From Sandarakinorhabdus sp. (GTDB lineage Bacteria > Pseudomonadota > Alphaproteobacteria > Sphingomonadales > Sphingomonadaceae): a DNA stretch of 64,000 bases. Below, one piece after another: positions 50,065-59,357 of this stretch. The stretch spans positions 1 through 64,000 of the forward strand of contig JAIMKW010000004.1 of the NCBI GenBank assembly GCA_020692215.1, read 5' to 3'. The notes beneath the pieces are model-generated. The model saw nothing but the letters and a program-made list of their open reading frames with translations. It searched no databases and was not told the origin of the DNA. Positions within the stretch are counted from its first letter, which is position 1; each line of letters starts with the position of its first letter. The translations under genes and the position numbers were made by a program.

Positions 50065-50967
50065 ATGCCTGCTGTTCTGGCGTTCAGGCCAGCCATTTTC
50101 ACCTTGCTGCTTGTGGCAGCCACACCTGCCTTGGCGGCAGAGCTTCCAGCGCCGGTTCGGGCCATGCTGGAGAGCGCCGCCCGGTCGGGTGATCCGGCCA
50201 AGATTGGCGCAGTCGTCGCCGTTGCCAAGGAAACCAACCCCGACAGCGTTGCCGAAATCGATGCGCTGGTGTCAGGCATCGCTGCCGAACTGGCCGCAAA
50301 GCGCGAAGCCGAGCTGCAGCAGGCCGGTTTCTTCCAGAACTGGACGGGATCGGGGCAGTTGGGGGCGTCCGTGTCCACCGGCAACAGCGAGACGAAAAGC
50401 TTCACCGCCGGTCTCACGATGCAGCGCGACGGTCTCAGCTGGCGTCACCGCGCCGACTTCCTGGCTGATATCGTGGACAACAAGGGGGGTGCCGATCAGG
50501 AGCGGATCCTGGCCGGCTACCAGATCGACTATAAATTCTCCGACCGCATGTATGTGCTCGGCCGCTTCGAGTATGAGCGCAATCGCGAGGCCGGGATAAA
50601 GCGCCGATTTTCCGAATCGATCGGTCTTGGCTGGCGCGCGGTGGATAGCGATCGGGTGAAATGGGATCTCGAAGGCGGCCCTTCGCTGCGCCAGACACAG
50701 TTTGAAACCTACGATGAGAACAATCTGGCGTTCCGCGGAGCCTCCCGGTTCGCCTGGGCGCTATCCGGCACCACTGCCTTTACCAACGATACGGCCTTCT
50801 TTGTGGACGGCGCCGCATCGATCAACAACACGACAGCGCTGACCACCAAGATCTTCGGTGCTCTGTCAGCCCGACTCTCGCTCAACCTTGCATGGGAGGA
50901 AGAGCCGCCGCTAGGGCTGGACAAGCTGGACACCACCAGCCGGATGACACTTGTCTATGATTTCTGA
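50065..50967 (+). CDS. DUF481 family outer-membrane beta-barrel protein
   Basis: The 300-residue protein has a signal peptide (LLLVAATPALAA), a helical N-terminal stretch of about 65 residues (RAMLESAARSGDPAKIGAVVAVAKETN), and a DUF481 barrel: GSGQLGASVSTGNSETKSFTAGLTMQRDG, a strand pattern through YMYVLGRFEYERN-type segments, ending in aromatic F. Members are often described as salt-induced outer-membrane proteins (YdiY-like). AAAGGGGG lies upstream of ATG 50065. It stands alone and converges with the CsgG-like gene. Confidence 0.83.
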   Translation: MPAVLAFRPAIFTLLLVAATPALAAELPAPVRAMLESAARSGDPAKIGAVVAVAKETNPDSVAEIDALVSGIAAELAAKREAELQQAGFFQNWTGSGQLGASVSTGNSETKSFTAGLTMQRDGLSWRHRADFLADIVDNKGGADQERILAGYQIDYKFSDRMYVLGRFEYERNREAGIKRRFSESIGLGWRAVDSDRVKWDLEGGPSLRQTQFETYDENNLAFRGASRFAWALSGTTAFTNDTAFFVDGAASINNTTALTTKIFGALSARLSLNLAWEEEPPLGLDKLDTTSRMTLVYDF

Positions 50968-50987
50968 CCGGAGGTTGTGAAGGATGA

Positions 50988-51018
50988 CAGCGGGCCAGCA
51001 TCCAGCGCTGGCCCGCTG
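50988..51018. terminator. Inverted repeat between convergent genes, likely bidirectional terminator
   Basis: A perfect 12-bp arm repeat CAGCGGGCCAGC / GCTGGCCCGCTG (50988-50999 and 51007-51018) with a seven-base loop lies between the DUF481 and CsgG-like stop codons. No T-run follows on either strand, so efficiency is uncertain. Confidence 0.6.
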
Positions 51019-51024
51019 ATCCGT

Positions 51025-51993
51025 TCAGCGCGCCACTGCCAGCGCCACTTCGCTGACCCAGCCCTTGGCACCCAGCTCATCCTCCACTTCCCACAGGCCA
51101 CCCTGCTTGTTGCCTGTGGGGTAGAGCATCGAGCCTGCGTCGAGCGGCTTCAGCACCTTTGAGGAAACCGAAGGCCCGGAGAACATGCGGCCCGGGTTCT
51201 TCATCACCACCGCGCGTTCGGCTTGCTGCCCGCCGATGGCATCTTGCAGCCCGCCAAGATCGTTCACCAGCTTGGTATAGGCATCCAGATAGGCGAGTGC
51301 GACCACCTGACCGATTTCGGTGTTGTCGTATCCGCTGGCGCCCCCCGCGCCCAGCCCGCCGCCGGCAAACAGCCCGCCGCCGCCGCCCCAGCCAAGGTCG
51401 GATTTCTTCGACTGCCCTTCGGACACGAACTCTTCGGACGATTTGTTGTTCACCACGTTCAGCACGACATTGGCCGACCGCTTCTTCACGTTGATGCCGC
51501 CCACCAGCGCGCCGAAACCGCCGGGGATGAAGCCGCCGACAAGGCCGCCGATGTTCATGCCGCCCTTGTTGTTGTTGCTGGAAACAATGTCGGGGATGAC
51601 AGTGAAATCGGCTTCCACCATCTGCCCCTTGCCAAAGCTGCCACCGCGCCGGGTTTCGCCGCTGGCTGCCAGCGACCGCTCGGTCTGCATGGCCGCCATT
51701 CCGCGCTCCGACCTGTTCACCAGCCGGAAGCAGCGGGATTTCTGCACATAGACCCGGATCAGCGACTCGGGTGAACTGAGGCCGAGATCCGTCCACCAGC
51801 GCGCGGTGTTTTCGGGTGGCGCCAGTGCAAGTGTGCCGATCGGTTTCGCGCAGACCGGCAGCTCGGCCACCTTGGCCGCGCGGGTCTTTTCCGCTTCCTG
51901 CCCGGCCTTGGATTTGATCTGTGCTGTTGCCGGTGTTGAAGCGGCCAGCATAGCAACAACCGCCAGATAGGCGGCCCCCCCATTCGTGCGCAT
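51025..51993 (-). CDS. CsgG-like secretion/assembly protein with C-terminal SH3-like region
   Basis: The 322-residue protein has a signal peptide (AASTPATAQ) without a lipobox cysteine. The core matches the CsgG/HfaB-type family: CFRLVNRSERGMAAMQTER, VEADFTVIPDIVSSNNN, LVGGINVKKRSANVVLNVVNN and NTEIGQVVALAYLDAYTKLVNDLG. A glycine-rich loop (GWGGGGGLFAGGGLGAGGASG) lies before the last helix. The final 70 residues (MFSGPSVSSKVLKPLDAGSMLYPTGNKQGGLWEVEDELGAKGWV) read as a bacterial SH3 domain. The start at 51993 (MRTNGGAAYLAV) fits. No curli subunit genes are near. Confidence 0.8.
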   Translation of the reverse strand: MRTNGGAAYLAVVAMLAASTPATAQIKSKAGQEAEKTRAAKVAELPVCAKPIGTLALAPPENTARWWTDLGLSSPESLIRVYVQKSRCFRLVNRSERGMAAMQTERSLAASGETRRGGSFGKGQMVEADFTVIPDIVSSNNNKGGMNIGGLVGGFIPGGFGALVGGINVKKRSANVVLNVVNNKSSEEFVSEGQSKKSDLGWGGGGGLFAGGGLGAGGASGYDNTEIGQVVALAYLDAYTKLVNDLGGLQDAIGGQQAERAVVMKNPGRMFSGPSVSSKVLKPLDAGSMLYPTGNKQGGLWEVEDELGAKGWVSEVALAVAR

Positions 51994-52093
51994 CGAAAAC
52001 CCCCTCTTGTTTGCCCTGACCCATATTTGGCAAAGGCGACCGAATTCTGCAACGCCCTTCCTGTAGTGGGCTTGTGGGTGATAAGGCGGCACC

Positions 52094-52690
52094 ATGACAG
52101 AAATGCACATGACCGACGATGAAGTCCTCGCCGAATTCCGGGCTGCCGACGCGCTGCTGGAAGGGCATTTCATCCTCTCCTCGGGCCTCAGGTCCCCGCG
52201 CTATCTGCAATGCGCGCGCGTGCTGATGGATCCGGCCCGCGCGGAGCGGCTTGCCCGTGCGCTTGCTGCCAAACTGCCACAGGCCGTTAAGGCGCAGGCC
52301 AAGGCTGTCATCGCGCCGGCCATGGGAGGCCTTATCTGCGGCCATGAACTTGCCCGTGCGCTGGGAATTCTTTCGATGTTCGTGGAGCGCCCTTCCGGCA
52401 ATTTCGAGCTGCGGCGCGGCTTCCGGCTGGATCCGGGCACGCCCGTGATCCTGATGGAGGATGTCGTCACCACCGGGCTTTCCAGCCGCGAAGCAATCTT
52501 CGCCATCGAAGCAGCCGGCGGCAAGGTTGTTCATGCGGCAAGCCTGGTCGACCGGTCGGCCGGTGCCGTCGATCTCGGTGTTCCCTTCACGCCGCTCATC
52601 CGCCTGGCCATTCCCAGCTACACAGCAGAAAACCTGCCGCCCGAGCTTGCGGCCATCCCCGCCGTGAAGCCCGGAAGCCGCGCAGCATGA
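52094..52690 (+). CDS. pyrE: Orotate phosphoribosyltransferase
   Basis: The 198-residue enzyme makes orotidine monophosphate in pyrimidine synthesis. It shows [37 protein letters not shown], and the PRPP-binding motif [13 protein letters not shown]. The length matches the short OPRT group of alphaproteobacteria. It is divergent from the CsgG-like gene across 100 bases and overlaps pdxJ by four bases. Confidence 0.96.
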   Translation: MTEMHMTDDEVLAEFRAADALLEGHFILSSGLRSPRYLQCARVLMDPARAERLARALAAKLPQAVKAQAKAVIAPAMGGLICGHELARALGILSMFVERPSGNFELRRGFRLDPGTPVILMEDVVTTGLSSREAIFAIEAAGGKVVHAASLVDRSAGAVDLGVPFTPLIRLAIPSYTAENLPPELAAIPAVKPGSRAA

Positions 52691-53427
52691 CAAACCCCCT
52701 GCACCCCAAGGCTCTCAGGCTGGGGGTGAACATCGATCATGTTGCCACCATCCGCAATGCGCGTGGCGGCACCCATCCCGATCCCATCCGTGCGGCTCAT
52801 CTGGCGGCTGCGGCCGGGGCCGACGGCATCACCGCCCATCTGCGCGAAGACCGGCGCCACATGACCGACGCCGACATCGCGCGCCTGGTGGCCGAAATTG
52901 CCCTGCCGCTGAACCTCGAAATGGCCGCCACCGAGGAGATGCTGGGGATCGCCTTGAAACATCGCCCGCATGCGGCCTGCATCGTGCCCGAACGGCGCGC
53001 CGAGCGCACCACCGAGGGCGGGCTCGATGCACGCGGCAAACGCAACAGCCTGCAGCCCTTCGTGGCGCGGCTCACAGAGGCCGGCATCCGCGTATCGCTG
53101 TTCATTGCGCCTGATGCCCGCCAGATCGAGGCGGCGGCAGCGCTAGGTTCGCCCGTCGTCGAACTGCACACGGGGCCTTATGCCCATTCCGACGGATCGA
53201 TCGATGAGCTTGCACGGCTGGCGGATGCCGCCCGCCTCGCTGTGTCGATGGGCCTTGAAGTGCATGCCGGCCACGGCCTGACCTTCGCCAATGTGTCCCC
53301 GGTTGCCGCTCTGCCCGACTTTGCGGAACTGAACATAGGCCACTTCCTGATAGGGGAAGCTGTCTTCACCGGGCTGGAATCGGCAATTCAGCAGATGCGC
53401 CGTCTGATGGATGCTGCCCGCGCATGA
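52687..53427 (+). CDS. pdxJ: Pyridoxine 5'-phosphate synthase
   Basis: The 246-residue TIM-barrel enzyme makes pyridoxine 5'-phosphate, part of the DXP-dependent B6 pathway. It has [57 protein letters not shown] and [11 protein letters not shown]. It overlaps acpS by four bases. The pdxJ-acpS-lepB order is conserved in alphaproteobacteria. Confidence 0.97.
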   Translation: MTNPLHPKALRLGVNIDHVATIRNARGGTHPDPIRAAHLAAAAGADGITAHLREDRRHMTDADIARLVAEIALPLNLEMAATEEMLGIALKHRPHAACIVPERRAERTTEGGLDARGKRNSLQPFVARLTEAGIRVSLFIAPDARQIEAAAALGSPVVELHTGPYAHSDGSIDELARLADAARLAVSMGLEVHAGHGLTFANVSPVAALPDFAELNIGHFLIGEAVFTGLESAIQQMRRLMDAARA

Positions 53428-53846
53428 TCGTGCTCGGCCTTGGCAATGATCTCTGCAATATCGAGCGGATCGACAGCTCGATCAGCCGCTTTGGCCAGCG
53501 ATTCATCGATCGCATCTTTACCGACGTGGAACAGGCCAAGGCCAACCGCCGCCCGTTTACCCGCTCGGCCACATTCGCCAAGCGCTTTGCCGCCAAGGAG
53601 GCCTGTGCCAAGGCGCTCGGCACCGGCATCCGCCAGGGCGTCTTCTTCCGCGATATGGGCGTGGTGAACCTGCCTTCGGGAAAGCCCACGCTGGCGCTGC
53701 AGGGCGGCGCTGCCGCCCGCCTTGCCGCCATGACGCCGGCAGGGCATAAGGCTGAAATTCATCTGACACTCACCGACGATCATCCATGGGCACAGGCGAT
53801 CGTGCTCATCACTGCCAGCCCGGAAATCGCGAGTTCCCCTTCATGA
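53424..53846 (+). CDS. acpS: Holo-[acyl-carrier-protein] synthase
   Basis: The 140-residue enzyme transfers 4'-phosphopantetheine from CoA to ACP. Motifs: [15 protein letters not shown] (Mg-binding aspartate) and [19 protein letters not shown] (second metal ligand glutamate), then the C-terminal [17 protein letters not shown]. It overlaps lepB by four bases (ATGA). Confidence 0.96.
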   Translation: MIVLGLGNDLCNIERIDSSISRFGQRFIDRIFTDVEQAKANRRPFTRSATFAKRFAAKEACAKALGTGIRQGVFFRDMGVVNLPSGKPTLALQGGAAARLAAMTPAGHKAEIHLTLTDDHPWAQAIVLITASPEIASSPS

Positions 53847-54673
53847 ACGCACCAGCGCCCCAGATTGCCAAGCCCGCCAAGCCCGGAAAGGAGCCGTTCA
53901 GCCTGCTCCACGAGGCAAAACAGTGGGCCGTGCTGATCCTGATCGTGCTGGGTGTGCACAGCTTCGTCGCCAAGCCATTCTACATCCCTTCCGAATCCAT
54001 GGTGGCGACCCTGCTGGTTGGTGACCGGCTGATTGTTTCGAAATATCCTTTCGGTTTCAGCTATTTGTCTCCATCCCTTCCTGTGCTGCCCCGTATGGAG
54101 GGGAGGATCTTCGGATCGATGCCGGATCGGGGCGATATCATCGTGGTGAAAAGCCCGTCCGACGGGGCGGACTGGATCAAGCGCGTGATTGCGCTGCCCG
54201 GAGATACGGTCGAGCTGCGCGACGGTGTGCTGTGGCTGAACGGCGCGCAGCTTCCGCGCGAGGCCCGGCCCGACACCGAGGTTGCCGTAAGCCCCAACAG
54301 CGATTGCCCTTATATGCCGCAATTCCGCGGTATACGCGCCGATGGCAAGCCCGTTTGCCGCTTCCCCACCTTTCGCGAAACGCTTCCCGGCGGCCGATCC
54401 TATGACACGATCGACATGACACTGACCGACCGCGACAATTTCGGCCCTGTCACCATTCCGGAAAACTTCCTGTTCCTGATGGGCGACAACCGCGACAACT
54501 CGCTCGACAGCCGCGTGCCGCCGGAAATCGGCGGGCTGGGCCTGGTGCCCTGGGAAAACATTGTCGGCCGCGCCGAGTTCACGACCTTCAGCCTGGATGG
54601 CACGCACACGCTGAACCCGCTGACCTGGCCGGGTGCGCTCAGGGGAGACAGGGCGTTCAAGAGCCTTCGCTGA
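53843..54673 (+). CDS. lepB: Signal peptidase I
   Basis: The 276-residue inner-membrane enzyme removes signal peptides. One N-terminal transmembrane helix ([23 protein letters not shown]) leads to the catalytic serine in [20 protein letters not shown], the catalytic lysine in [25 protein letters not shown], and the conserved [12 protein letters not shown] cysteine pair ([21 protein letters not shown]) suggests a periplasmic disulfide. It ends a four-gene coupled set. The rnc-era genes that often follow are absent; lepA converges instead. Confidence 0.96.
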   Translation: MNAPAPQIAKPAKPGKEPFSLLHEAKQWAVLILIVLGVHSFVAKPFYIPSESMVATLLVGDRLIVSKYPFGFSYLSPSLPVLPRMEGRIFGSMPDRGDIIVVKSPSDGADWIKRVIALPGDTVELRDGVLWLNGAQLPREARPDTEVAVSPNSDCPYMPQFRGIRADGKPVCRFPTFRETLPGGRSYDTIDMTLTDRDNFGPVTIPENFLFLMGDNRDNSLDSRVPPEIGGLGLVPWENIVGRAEFTTFSLDGTHTLNPLTWPGALRGDRAFKSLR

Positions 54674-54718
54674 AGGCTACGACACATCGGCGCGAGGCAC
54701 TGATTGCAGCCGCCTTCG

Positions 54719-56536
54719 CTAGTCGTCTCCCATCCTGAGCGCCGCAATGAACGCTTCCTGCGGAATATCGACAGAGCCGTACTGCCGCATCCGTTTCTTG
54801 CCTTCCTTCTGCTTGTCCAGCAGCTTGCGCTTGCGCGAAATATCCCCGCCATAGCATTTCGCCGTCACGTCCTTGCGCAGGGCTGCAATCGTTTCGCGGG
54901 CGATGATGCGCCCGCCGATGGCGGCCTGTATCGGGATCTTGAACAGGTGGCGTGGGATCAGATCCTTCATCCGCTCGCACATGTGCCGGCCGCGTGCTTC
55001 GGCGGCGTCGGCGTGCACGATCATGCTGAGCGCATCGACATGTTCGCCGTTTACCATGATCGTCATCTTCACCAGATCGCCGGTGCGATGGCCGATCTGG
55101 TGATAATCGAAGCTGGCATAGCCGCGTGAGATGCTCTTCAGCCGGTCGTAGAAATCGAACACCACTTCGTTGAGCGGCAGCTCGTATGTCAGCTGCGCCC
55201 GGCCGCCGACATAGGTGAGGTTCTTCTGAATGCCGCGCCGATCCTGGCACAGCTTCAGAACGCTGCCCATATGCTCGTCGGGCACATAGATCACCGCCTC
55301 GATCCACGGTTCCTCGATATGGTCGATCTTCACCGGGTCGGGCATGTCGGCCGGGTTGTGCAGTTCGATCTCCGAACCGTCGGTCAGGTGGATTTTGTAA
55401 ACGACACTGGGCGCCGTGGTGATGAGATCGAGATCATATTCCCGGCTCAGCCGCTCCTGGATGATCTCGAGGTGCAGCAGCCCCAGAAAGCCACAGCGAA
55501 AGCCAAAGCCCAGCGCTGCCGAGGTTTCCATCTCGAAGCTGAACGAGGCGTCGTTCAGGCGGAGCTTGTAGATGCTTTCCCGCAGCTTTTCGAAATCTGC
55601 GGCATCGGTGGGAAACAGGCCGCAGAACACCACCGGCTGCACTTCGCGGAAGCCCGGCAGCGCCTGGTTGGCCGGCCGCTTCGCGTCGGTGATCGTGTCG
55701 CCCACGCGTGCTTCGGCCACTTCCTTGATCTGCGCGGTGATGAACCCGATCTCGCCGGGCCCAAGCTGTGGCAGCTGCTCGATCTTGGGGCGGAACGCGC
55801 CAACACGGTCCACCAGATGCGTCGTGTCTCCGGCCATGAACTTGATCGTCATACCCTTTTTGATCTGCCCGTCGATGACACGGATCAGGATGACGACACC
55901 CAGATAGGGGTCGTACCAGCTGTCCACCAGCATCGCCTTCAGCGGCGCCGTGATATCGCCCTTGGGTGGCGGAATCCGCGTCACAATCGCTTCCAGCACA
56001 TCGGCAATGCCAAGCCCTGTCTTGGCGCTCGTCAGCACCGCGTTCGATGCATCCAGCCCGATGATCTCCTCGATTTCGGCCTTCACCTTTTCCGGCTCGG
56101 CGCTGGGCAGGTCCACCTTGTTGATTACTGGCACAATCTCATGGTCATGCTCGATGGACTGGTACACATTTGCCAGTGTCTGTGCTTCCACGCCCTGCGC
56201 TGCGTCCACCACCAGCAGCGCGCCCTCGCACGCGGCGAGCGAACGGCTCACCTCATAGGCAAAGTCGACATGGCCGGGCGTGTCCATCAGGTTCAGGATA
56301 TAATCCTTGCCGTCCCTTGCCTTGTAGTCCAGCCGGACGGTTTGCGCCTTGATGGTGATGCCTCGCTCGCGCTCGATATCCATGTTGTCGAGCACCTGCT
56401 CCGACATTTCGCGCGCGGTCAGCCCGCCCGTCTGCTGGATCAGGCGGTCGGCAAGCGTCGACTTCCCATGATCGATATGGGCGATGATGGAAAAATTGCG
56501 GATGCGCGACATGTCCGTCGCCGGTTGGGTTGCCAT
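54719..56536 (-). CDS. lepA: Elongation factor 4 (LepA), back-translocating GTPase
   Basis: The 605-residue GTPase has G1 [15 protein letters not shown]2/G3 [13 protein letters not shown] and [16 protein letters not shown], and G4 [13 protein letters not shown]. The C-terminal LepA domain includes [28 protein letters not shown] and ends [18 protein letters not shown]. The length matches EF4 (about 600). The ATG at 56536 follows a GGGGGCAGG site; a longer frame to 56665 has no family match. Confidence 0.97.
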   Translation of the reverse strand: MATQPATDMSRIRNFSIIAHIDHGKSTLADRLIQQTGGLTAREMSEQVLDNMDIERERGITIKAQTVRLDYKARDGKDYILNLMDTPGHVDFAYEVSRSLAACEGALLVVDAAQGVEAQTLANVYQSIEHDHEIVPVINKVDLPSAEPEKVKAEIEEIIGLDASNAVLTSAKTGLGIADVLEAIVTRIPPPKGDITAPLKAMLVDSWYDPYLGVVILIRVIDGQIKKGMTIKFMAGDTTHLVDRVGAFRPKIEQLPQLGPGEIGFITAQIKEVAEARVGDTITDAKRPANQALPGFREVQPVVFCGLFPTDAADFEKLRESIYKLRLNDASFSFEMETSAALGFGFRCGFLGLLHLEIIQERLSREYDLDLITTAPSVVYKIHLTDGSEIELHNPADMPDPVKIDHIEEPWIEAVIYVPDEHMGSVLKLCQDRRGIQKNLTYVGGRAQLTYELPLNEVVFDFYDRLKSISRGYASFDYHQIGHRTGDLVKMTIMVNGEHVDALSMIVHADAAEARGRHMCERMKDLIPRHLFKIPIQAAIGGRIIARETIAALRKDVTAKCYGGDISRKRKLLDKQKEGKKRMRQYGSVDIPQEAFIAALRMGDD

Positions 56537-56597
56537 CCTGCCCCCTTGGCAGGGGCGGCAAGCGCTTTCAAGTTGCGTGCTGCCGCAGGCGCGTCCG

Positions 56598-57407
56598 TCA
56601 GGCTGCCATTCCGTCCTGTGCATAGAGCGCTTCATACAGCAGCAGCGTCCCGGCCATGGCGACATTCAGGCTGTCGGCCTTCCCCCGCATCGGCATGATC
56701 ACCAGCTGGTCGCACTCCGCCTTCAGCGCCTCGGGCAGGCCCTGCGCCTCGTTTCCCAGAAGCAGCAGCACCGGCCCATCATAGCGTGCCGCGCGGTAAT
56801 CGGTTGCACGCGGATCAAGCGCTGCGCCGATCAGCTGTGCGCCATGCTTTGCGCGCCACGCCAGCAGTTCTGCGGCGCTCGCCTGAACGCAGGACACGGT
56901 GAAAAAGGCCCCCATCGAAGCACGGACAGCCTCCAGGCTTGTCGGGTCGGTGCTTTCGTCCACAAGGATCAAGGCGCTTGCCGCTGTCGCGTCGCAGGCG
57001 CGCAGCAGGGTGCCAAGGTTGCCCGGATCGCGCAGCCGTTCGGCCACCAGCGTGCGCGGGCCGGGCGTCAGGTCTTCCAGCGCCAGCGCGCGCGGAGCAT
57101 AAGCGGCGGCAACCGCCTGCGGATTGTCCTTTCCCGTGATGCCGGAAAGAAGGTCGACCGACGTTTCGATCACTGTTCCGCCATGGCCCGCTGTTGCCTG
57201 GACCAGCCGGCGCACCAGCGGATGGTCGCCCTTGCCCTCGGCGAACACCAGAATATGCGGCACCCAGCCGGCGTCCAGCGCCTCGGTGCAGATCCGCAGC
57301 CCTTCGGCCAGAAACAGCCCCTCGGCGCGCCGGTATTTTTTCTCCCGCAGAGATCGCAGCCTTTTCAGCACCGCGTTCGAGGCTGAGGTGATGTGCTGAA
57401 CGCTCAT
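56598..57407 (-). CDS. TrmH/SpoU-family RNA 2'-O-methyltransferase
   Basis: The 269-residue protein has an N-terminal substrate-binding domain ([35 protein letters not shown]) and a C-terminal SPOUT knot with [41 protein letters not shown] and [17 protein letters not shown]. These are the three SpoU motifs. It probably methylates a ribose in rRNA or tRNA; the exact site cannot be read. The start overlaps the stop of the upstream glycosylase gene, so the two are coupled. Confidence 0.9.
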   Translation of the reverse strand: MSVQHITSASNAVLKRLRSLREKKYRRAEGLFLAEGLRICTEALDAGWVPHILVFAEGKGDHPLVRRLVQATAGHGGTVIETSVDLLSGITGKDNPQAVAAAYAPRALALEDLTPGPRTLVAERLRDPGNLGTLLRACDATAASALILVDESTDPTSLEAVRASMGAFFTVSCVQASAAELLAWRAKHGAQLIGAALDPRATDYRAARYDGPVLLLLGNEAQGLPEALKAECDQLVIMPMRGKADSLNVAMAGTLLLYEALYAQDGMAA

Positions 57408-58030
57408 AGCGGCGGCGCATTGTAACAGTGCCACAGCATCATGGCGGCAACACCCCGGTGCGGGCGCCATGCCTCCGCCATGGCGCGCAGCGGCTTTTCC
57501 GTCGGGCGCGCGCCATCCAGGAACAGCCGCCCAGCCTGCACCTGCACGGCAAGGTCGCCCGCCGGAAACACATCGGCGCGGCCTTCGGCAAACAGCAGAT
57601 AGATTTCCGCAGACCAGCGCCCAAGGCCCCTGACAGACGACAACAGCGCAATCGCCGCCTCATCGTCATCAGGCAGTGCATCCAGCGGCAGCGTTCCATC
57701 GGCCACATGCACGGCAAGGCTTTGTGCATAGCTTGCCTTCTGGCGCGAAAGCCCGGCTGCCCGCAGCGCATCCGGGCTCACCGCAATCAGCCGGGCCGGG
57801 GCGTGCAGATCGCCAACCTGCGCTTCCAGCTTACGCCAGATGCTGGCGGCGGCCGCAGTCGAAACCTGTTGGCTCACGATCGCGCGCAGCAGCGTTTCAT
57901 AGCCGCGTGGCCGGATGCGCGGCTCTGGCAGGCCATGGCGTTCCACCATGGCGCCAAAGCGCGGCTCGGCCCTGGCCAGTTGCGCAGCGGCCGCGGCGAT
58001 CCGCTCTTTCGTAAGGCCTTCGCCTGTCAC
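57404..58030 (-). CDS. AlkA-like DNA-3-methyladenine glycosylase (HhH-GPD)
   Basis: The 208-residue protein is a short AlkA-type glycosylase. It has [25 protein letters not shown], the helix-hairpin-helix SSVRGLGRWSAEIYLLF, and the catalytic aspartate in DVFPAGDLAVQ. It should remove alkylated purines in base excision repair. GTG at 58030 is chosen because an AGGAGG stands upstream; ATG 58078 and TTG 58099 are also in frame and give an arginine-rich tail. It is divergent from the ferredoxin gene and coupled with the rRNA methylase gene. Confidence 0.88.
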   Translation of the reverse strand: MTGEGLTKERIAAAAAQLARAEPRFGAMVERHGLPEPRIRPRGYETLLRAIVSQQVSTAAAASIWRKLEAQVGDLHAPARLIAVSPDALRAAGLSRQKASYAQSLAVHVADGTLPLDALPDDDEAAIALLSSVRGLGRWSAEIYLLFAEGRADVFPAGDLAVQVQAGRLFLDGARPTEKPLRAMAEAWRPHRGVAAMMLWHCYNAPPL

Positions 58031-58132
58031 CGGTCCTGCCCCTCCTCTTCTTCTTGCCCGGCTTGCACCGCGCCGCATGGTCGCTAATAGGCATCGCAAC
58101 CGTGTGGGTCACGGGCCAATTCCGGAGAAACC

Positions 58133-58450
58133 ATGCCAACGCTTATCGTCACAGACCGCAAGGGCAATGAAAAAACCGTCACCGGGGATGCCGGATTGTC
58201 GGTGATGGAAGTCATCCGCGACAACGGGTTCGATGAACTGCTCGCACTGTGCGGCGGTTCCTGCTCGTGCGCCACGTGCCACGTTCATGTGGATGCCGCC
58301 TGGATGCCCAAGGTTGGCAGCGCCCATGAGGATGAAGCCGACCTGCTCGACAGCTCCGATCACCGCACAGCGCAGTCCCGCCTTTCGTGCCAGATCCCGT
58401 TCACCGACGAACTCGACGGCCTGAAGGTCACCATCGCGCCGGAGGATTGA
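58133..58450 (+). CDS. Adrenodoxin-type 2Fe-2S ferredoxin
   Basis: The 105-residue protein has the vertebrate/ISC-type ligand pattern C40-X5-C46-X2-C49 and C86 (LALCGGSCSCATCHVHV ... SRLSCQIPF). The core VMEVIRDNGFDELLALCGG is typical. It could serve Fe-S cluster assembly or a cytochrome P450. No P450 or reductase gene is close. The upstream GGAGAAACC provides the ribosome-binding site. Confidence 0.93.
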   Translation: MPTLIVTDRKGNEKTVTGDAGLSVMEVIRDNGFDELLALCGGSCSCATCHVHVDAAWMPKVGSAHEDEADLLDSSDHRTAQSRLSCQIPFTDELDGLKVTIAPED

Positions 58451-58472
58451 TCGGGCCGGCGGGGAGGCCCAG

Positions 58473-58841
58473 TCATCCCATCACGAACGCGTTCAGCTTG
58501 TTGCCATCGGGATCGCGGAAATAGCCGGCATAAAAGCTGTCTCCGCGCGGGCCGGGCGGGCCATCGCAGGTGCCGCCGCTCGCCAGCGCAATCTCGTGCA
58601 GCCGGTGCACCTGCGCCTTGTCCTTCGCTTCCAGCGCCACCATCACGCCATTGCCAACTGTCGCGGGGTTGCCATCGAACGGCTTTGTCGCGGCAATGCC
58701 GGCAGCGCCTCCTGGCGCCCCCCAGGCGATGAAGCCGTCGAAATCCATCATCCGCCCGACCCCCATTTCGGCGGCGATCGCATCATAGAAACGCGCTGCC
58801 CGCTGCAGGTCGTTGGTTCCCAGTGTCACGTATCCGATCAT
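58473..58841 (-). CDS. VOC (glyoxalase/bleomycin-resistance fold) family protein under a LexA box
   Basis: The 122-residue protein has a single VOC domain: MIGYVTLGTNDLQRAARFYDAIAAEMG, then GVMVALEAKDKAQVHRLHEIALASGG and the C-terminal FYAGYFRDPDGNKLNAFV. Metal-binding positions are plausible but not assignable. GGGAGGA precedes ATG 58841. Directly upstream is a promoter with -35 TTGTCA, -10 TATGTT at 17 bp, overlapped by a perfect GTTC-N7-GTTC LexA box. It lies downstream of mmcB on the same strand. An enzymatic or drug-binding role cannot be told from sequence. Confidence 0.85.
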   Translation of the reverse strand: MIGYVTLGTNDLQRAARFYDAIAAEMGVGRMMDFDGFIAWGAPGGAAGIAATKPFDGNPATVGNGVMVALEAKDKAQVHRLHEIALASGGTCDGPPGPRGDSFYAGYFRDPDGNKLNAFVMG

Positions 58842-58865
58842 AGCGATCCTCCCGATAGATGATGG

Positions 58866-58895
58866 GAACATAACAGGAACATTCTCGGCTGACAA
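58866..58895 (-). promoter_or_regulatory. Candidate SOS promoter of the VOC gene
   Basis: On the plus strand GAAC-ATAACAG-GAAC (58866-58880) is a perfect LexA box. On the minus strand TTGTCA (58890-58895) and TATGTT (58867-58872) form a -35/-10 pair with a 17-base spacer; the box covers the -10. The VOC ATG is 25 bases beyond the box. The -35 abuts the mmcB stop codon. Confidence 0.72.
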
Positions 58896-59357
58896 TCACC
58901 AGCTTGCAAATCCGTCGAATGCAGGGTCGCTGCCCCGCAGCGCGCGTTCTGCCCCGCAGCGGGCAAAGGCCAGCGTCACGGCCTTTCGCCGCGCGGGCGC
59001 CAATGCGCTGTGCGTGGCCTCCCGCACCCAGATCGCTTCGTGGCGGTCCGCCACCAGCAGCCCGCACGTGCCCGGATCAAACCGATCCTGCGCCAGATGG
59101 TCGGCCAGATGCGGCGGCACCGCCCAGGCGAAGCTGTCGGCATAGTCGCGGTAATGCTGCCATTTGCGGTCTCCCAGCAGATCGGCTGCCGACACCTTGA
59201 TCTCCACTATCAGGATTTCACCCTTGCGGCCGATTGCCATGATATCGGCCCGGTGCCCGTCGGCCAGCGTCACCTCCGTCAGCGGTGACCAGCCTTGCAG
59301 CCACAGCAGCCGGCAGGTACCCCGCACCACATCAGCGCTCAAGACCGGAGGGTTCAA
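58896..59357 (-). CDS. mmcB: MmcB family DNA repair protein
   Basis: The 153-residue protein matches alphaproteobacterial MmcB: DVVRGTCRLLWLQGWSPLTEVTLADGHRADIMAIGRKGEILIVEIKVSAADLLGDRKWQHYRDYADSFAWAVP. The pattern D...EIK plus a preceding acidic residue suggests a PD-(D/E)XK nuclease fold. In Caulobacter the family is tied to mitomycin C resistance and the SOS response. The likely start is TTG at 59357, with GTG at 59330 as alternative. The TTG shares a base with the ATG of the divergent InhA-like gene. I see no LexA box upstream. Confidence 0.86.
   Translation of the reverse strand: MNPPVLSADVVRGTCRLLWLQGWSPLTEVTLADGHRADIMAIGRKGEILIVEIKVSAADLLGDRKWQHYRDYADSFAWAVPPHLADHLAQDRFDPGTCGLLVADRHEAIWVREATHSALAPARRKAVTLAFARCGAERALRGSDPAFDGFASW

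Noticed and set aside
58866..58880. The LexA box here as pure chance
   Set aside because: A chance match is possible in 64 kb, but the box overlaps a good -10 with a -35 at 17 bp directly before an oriented gene, so I keep it as a finding.
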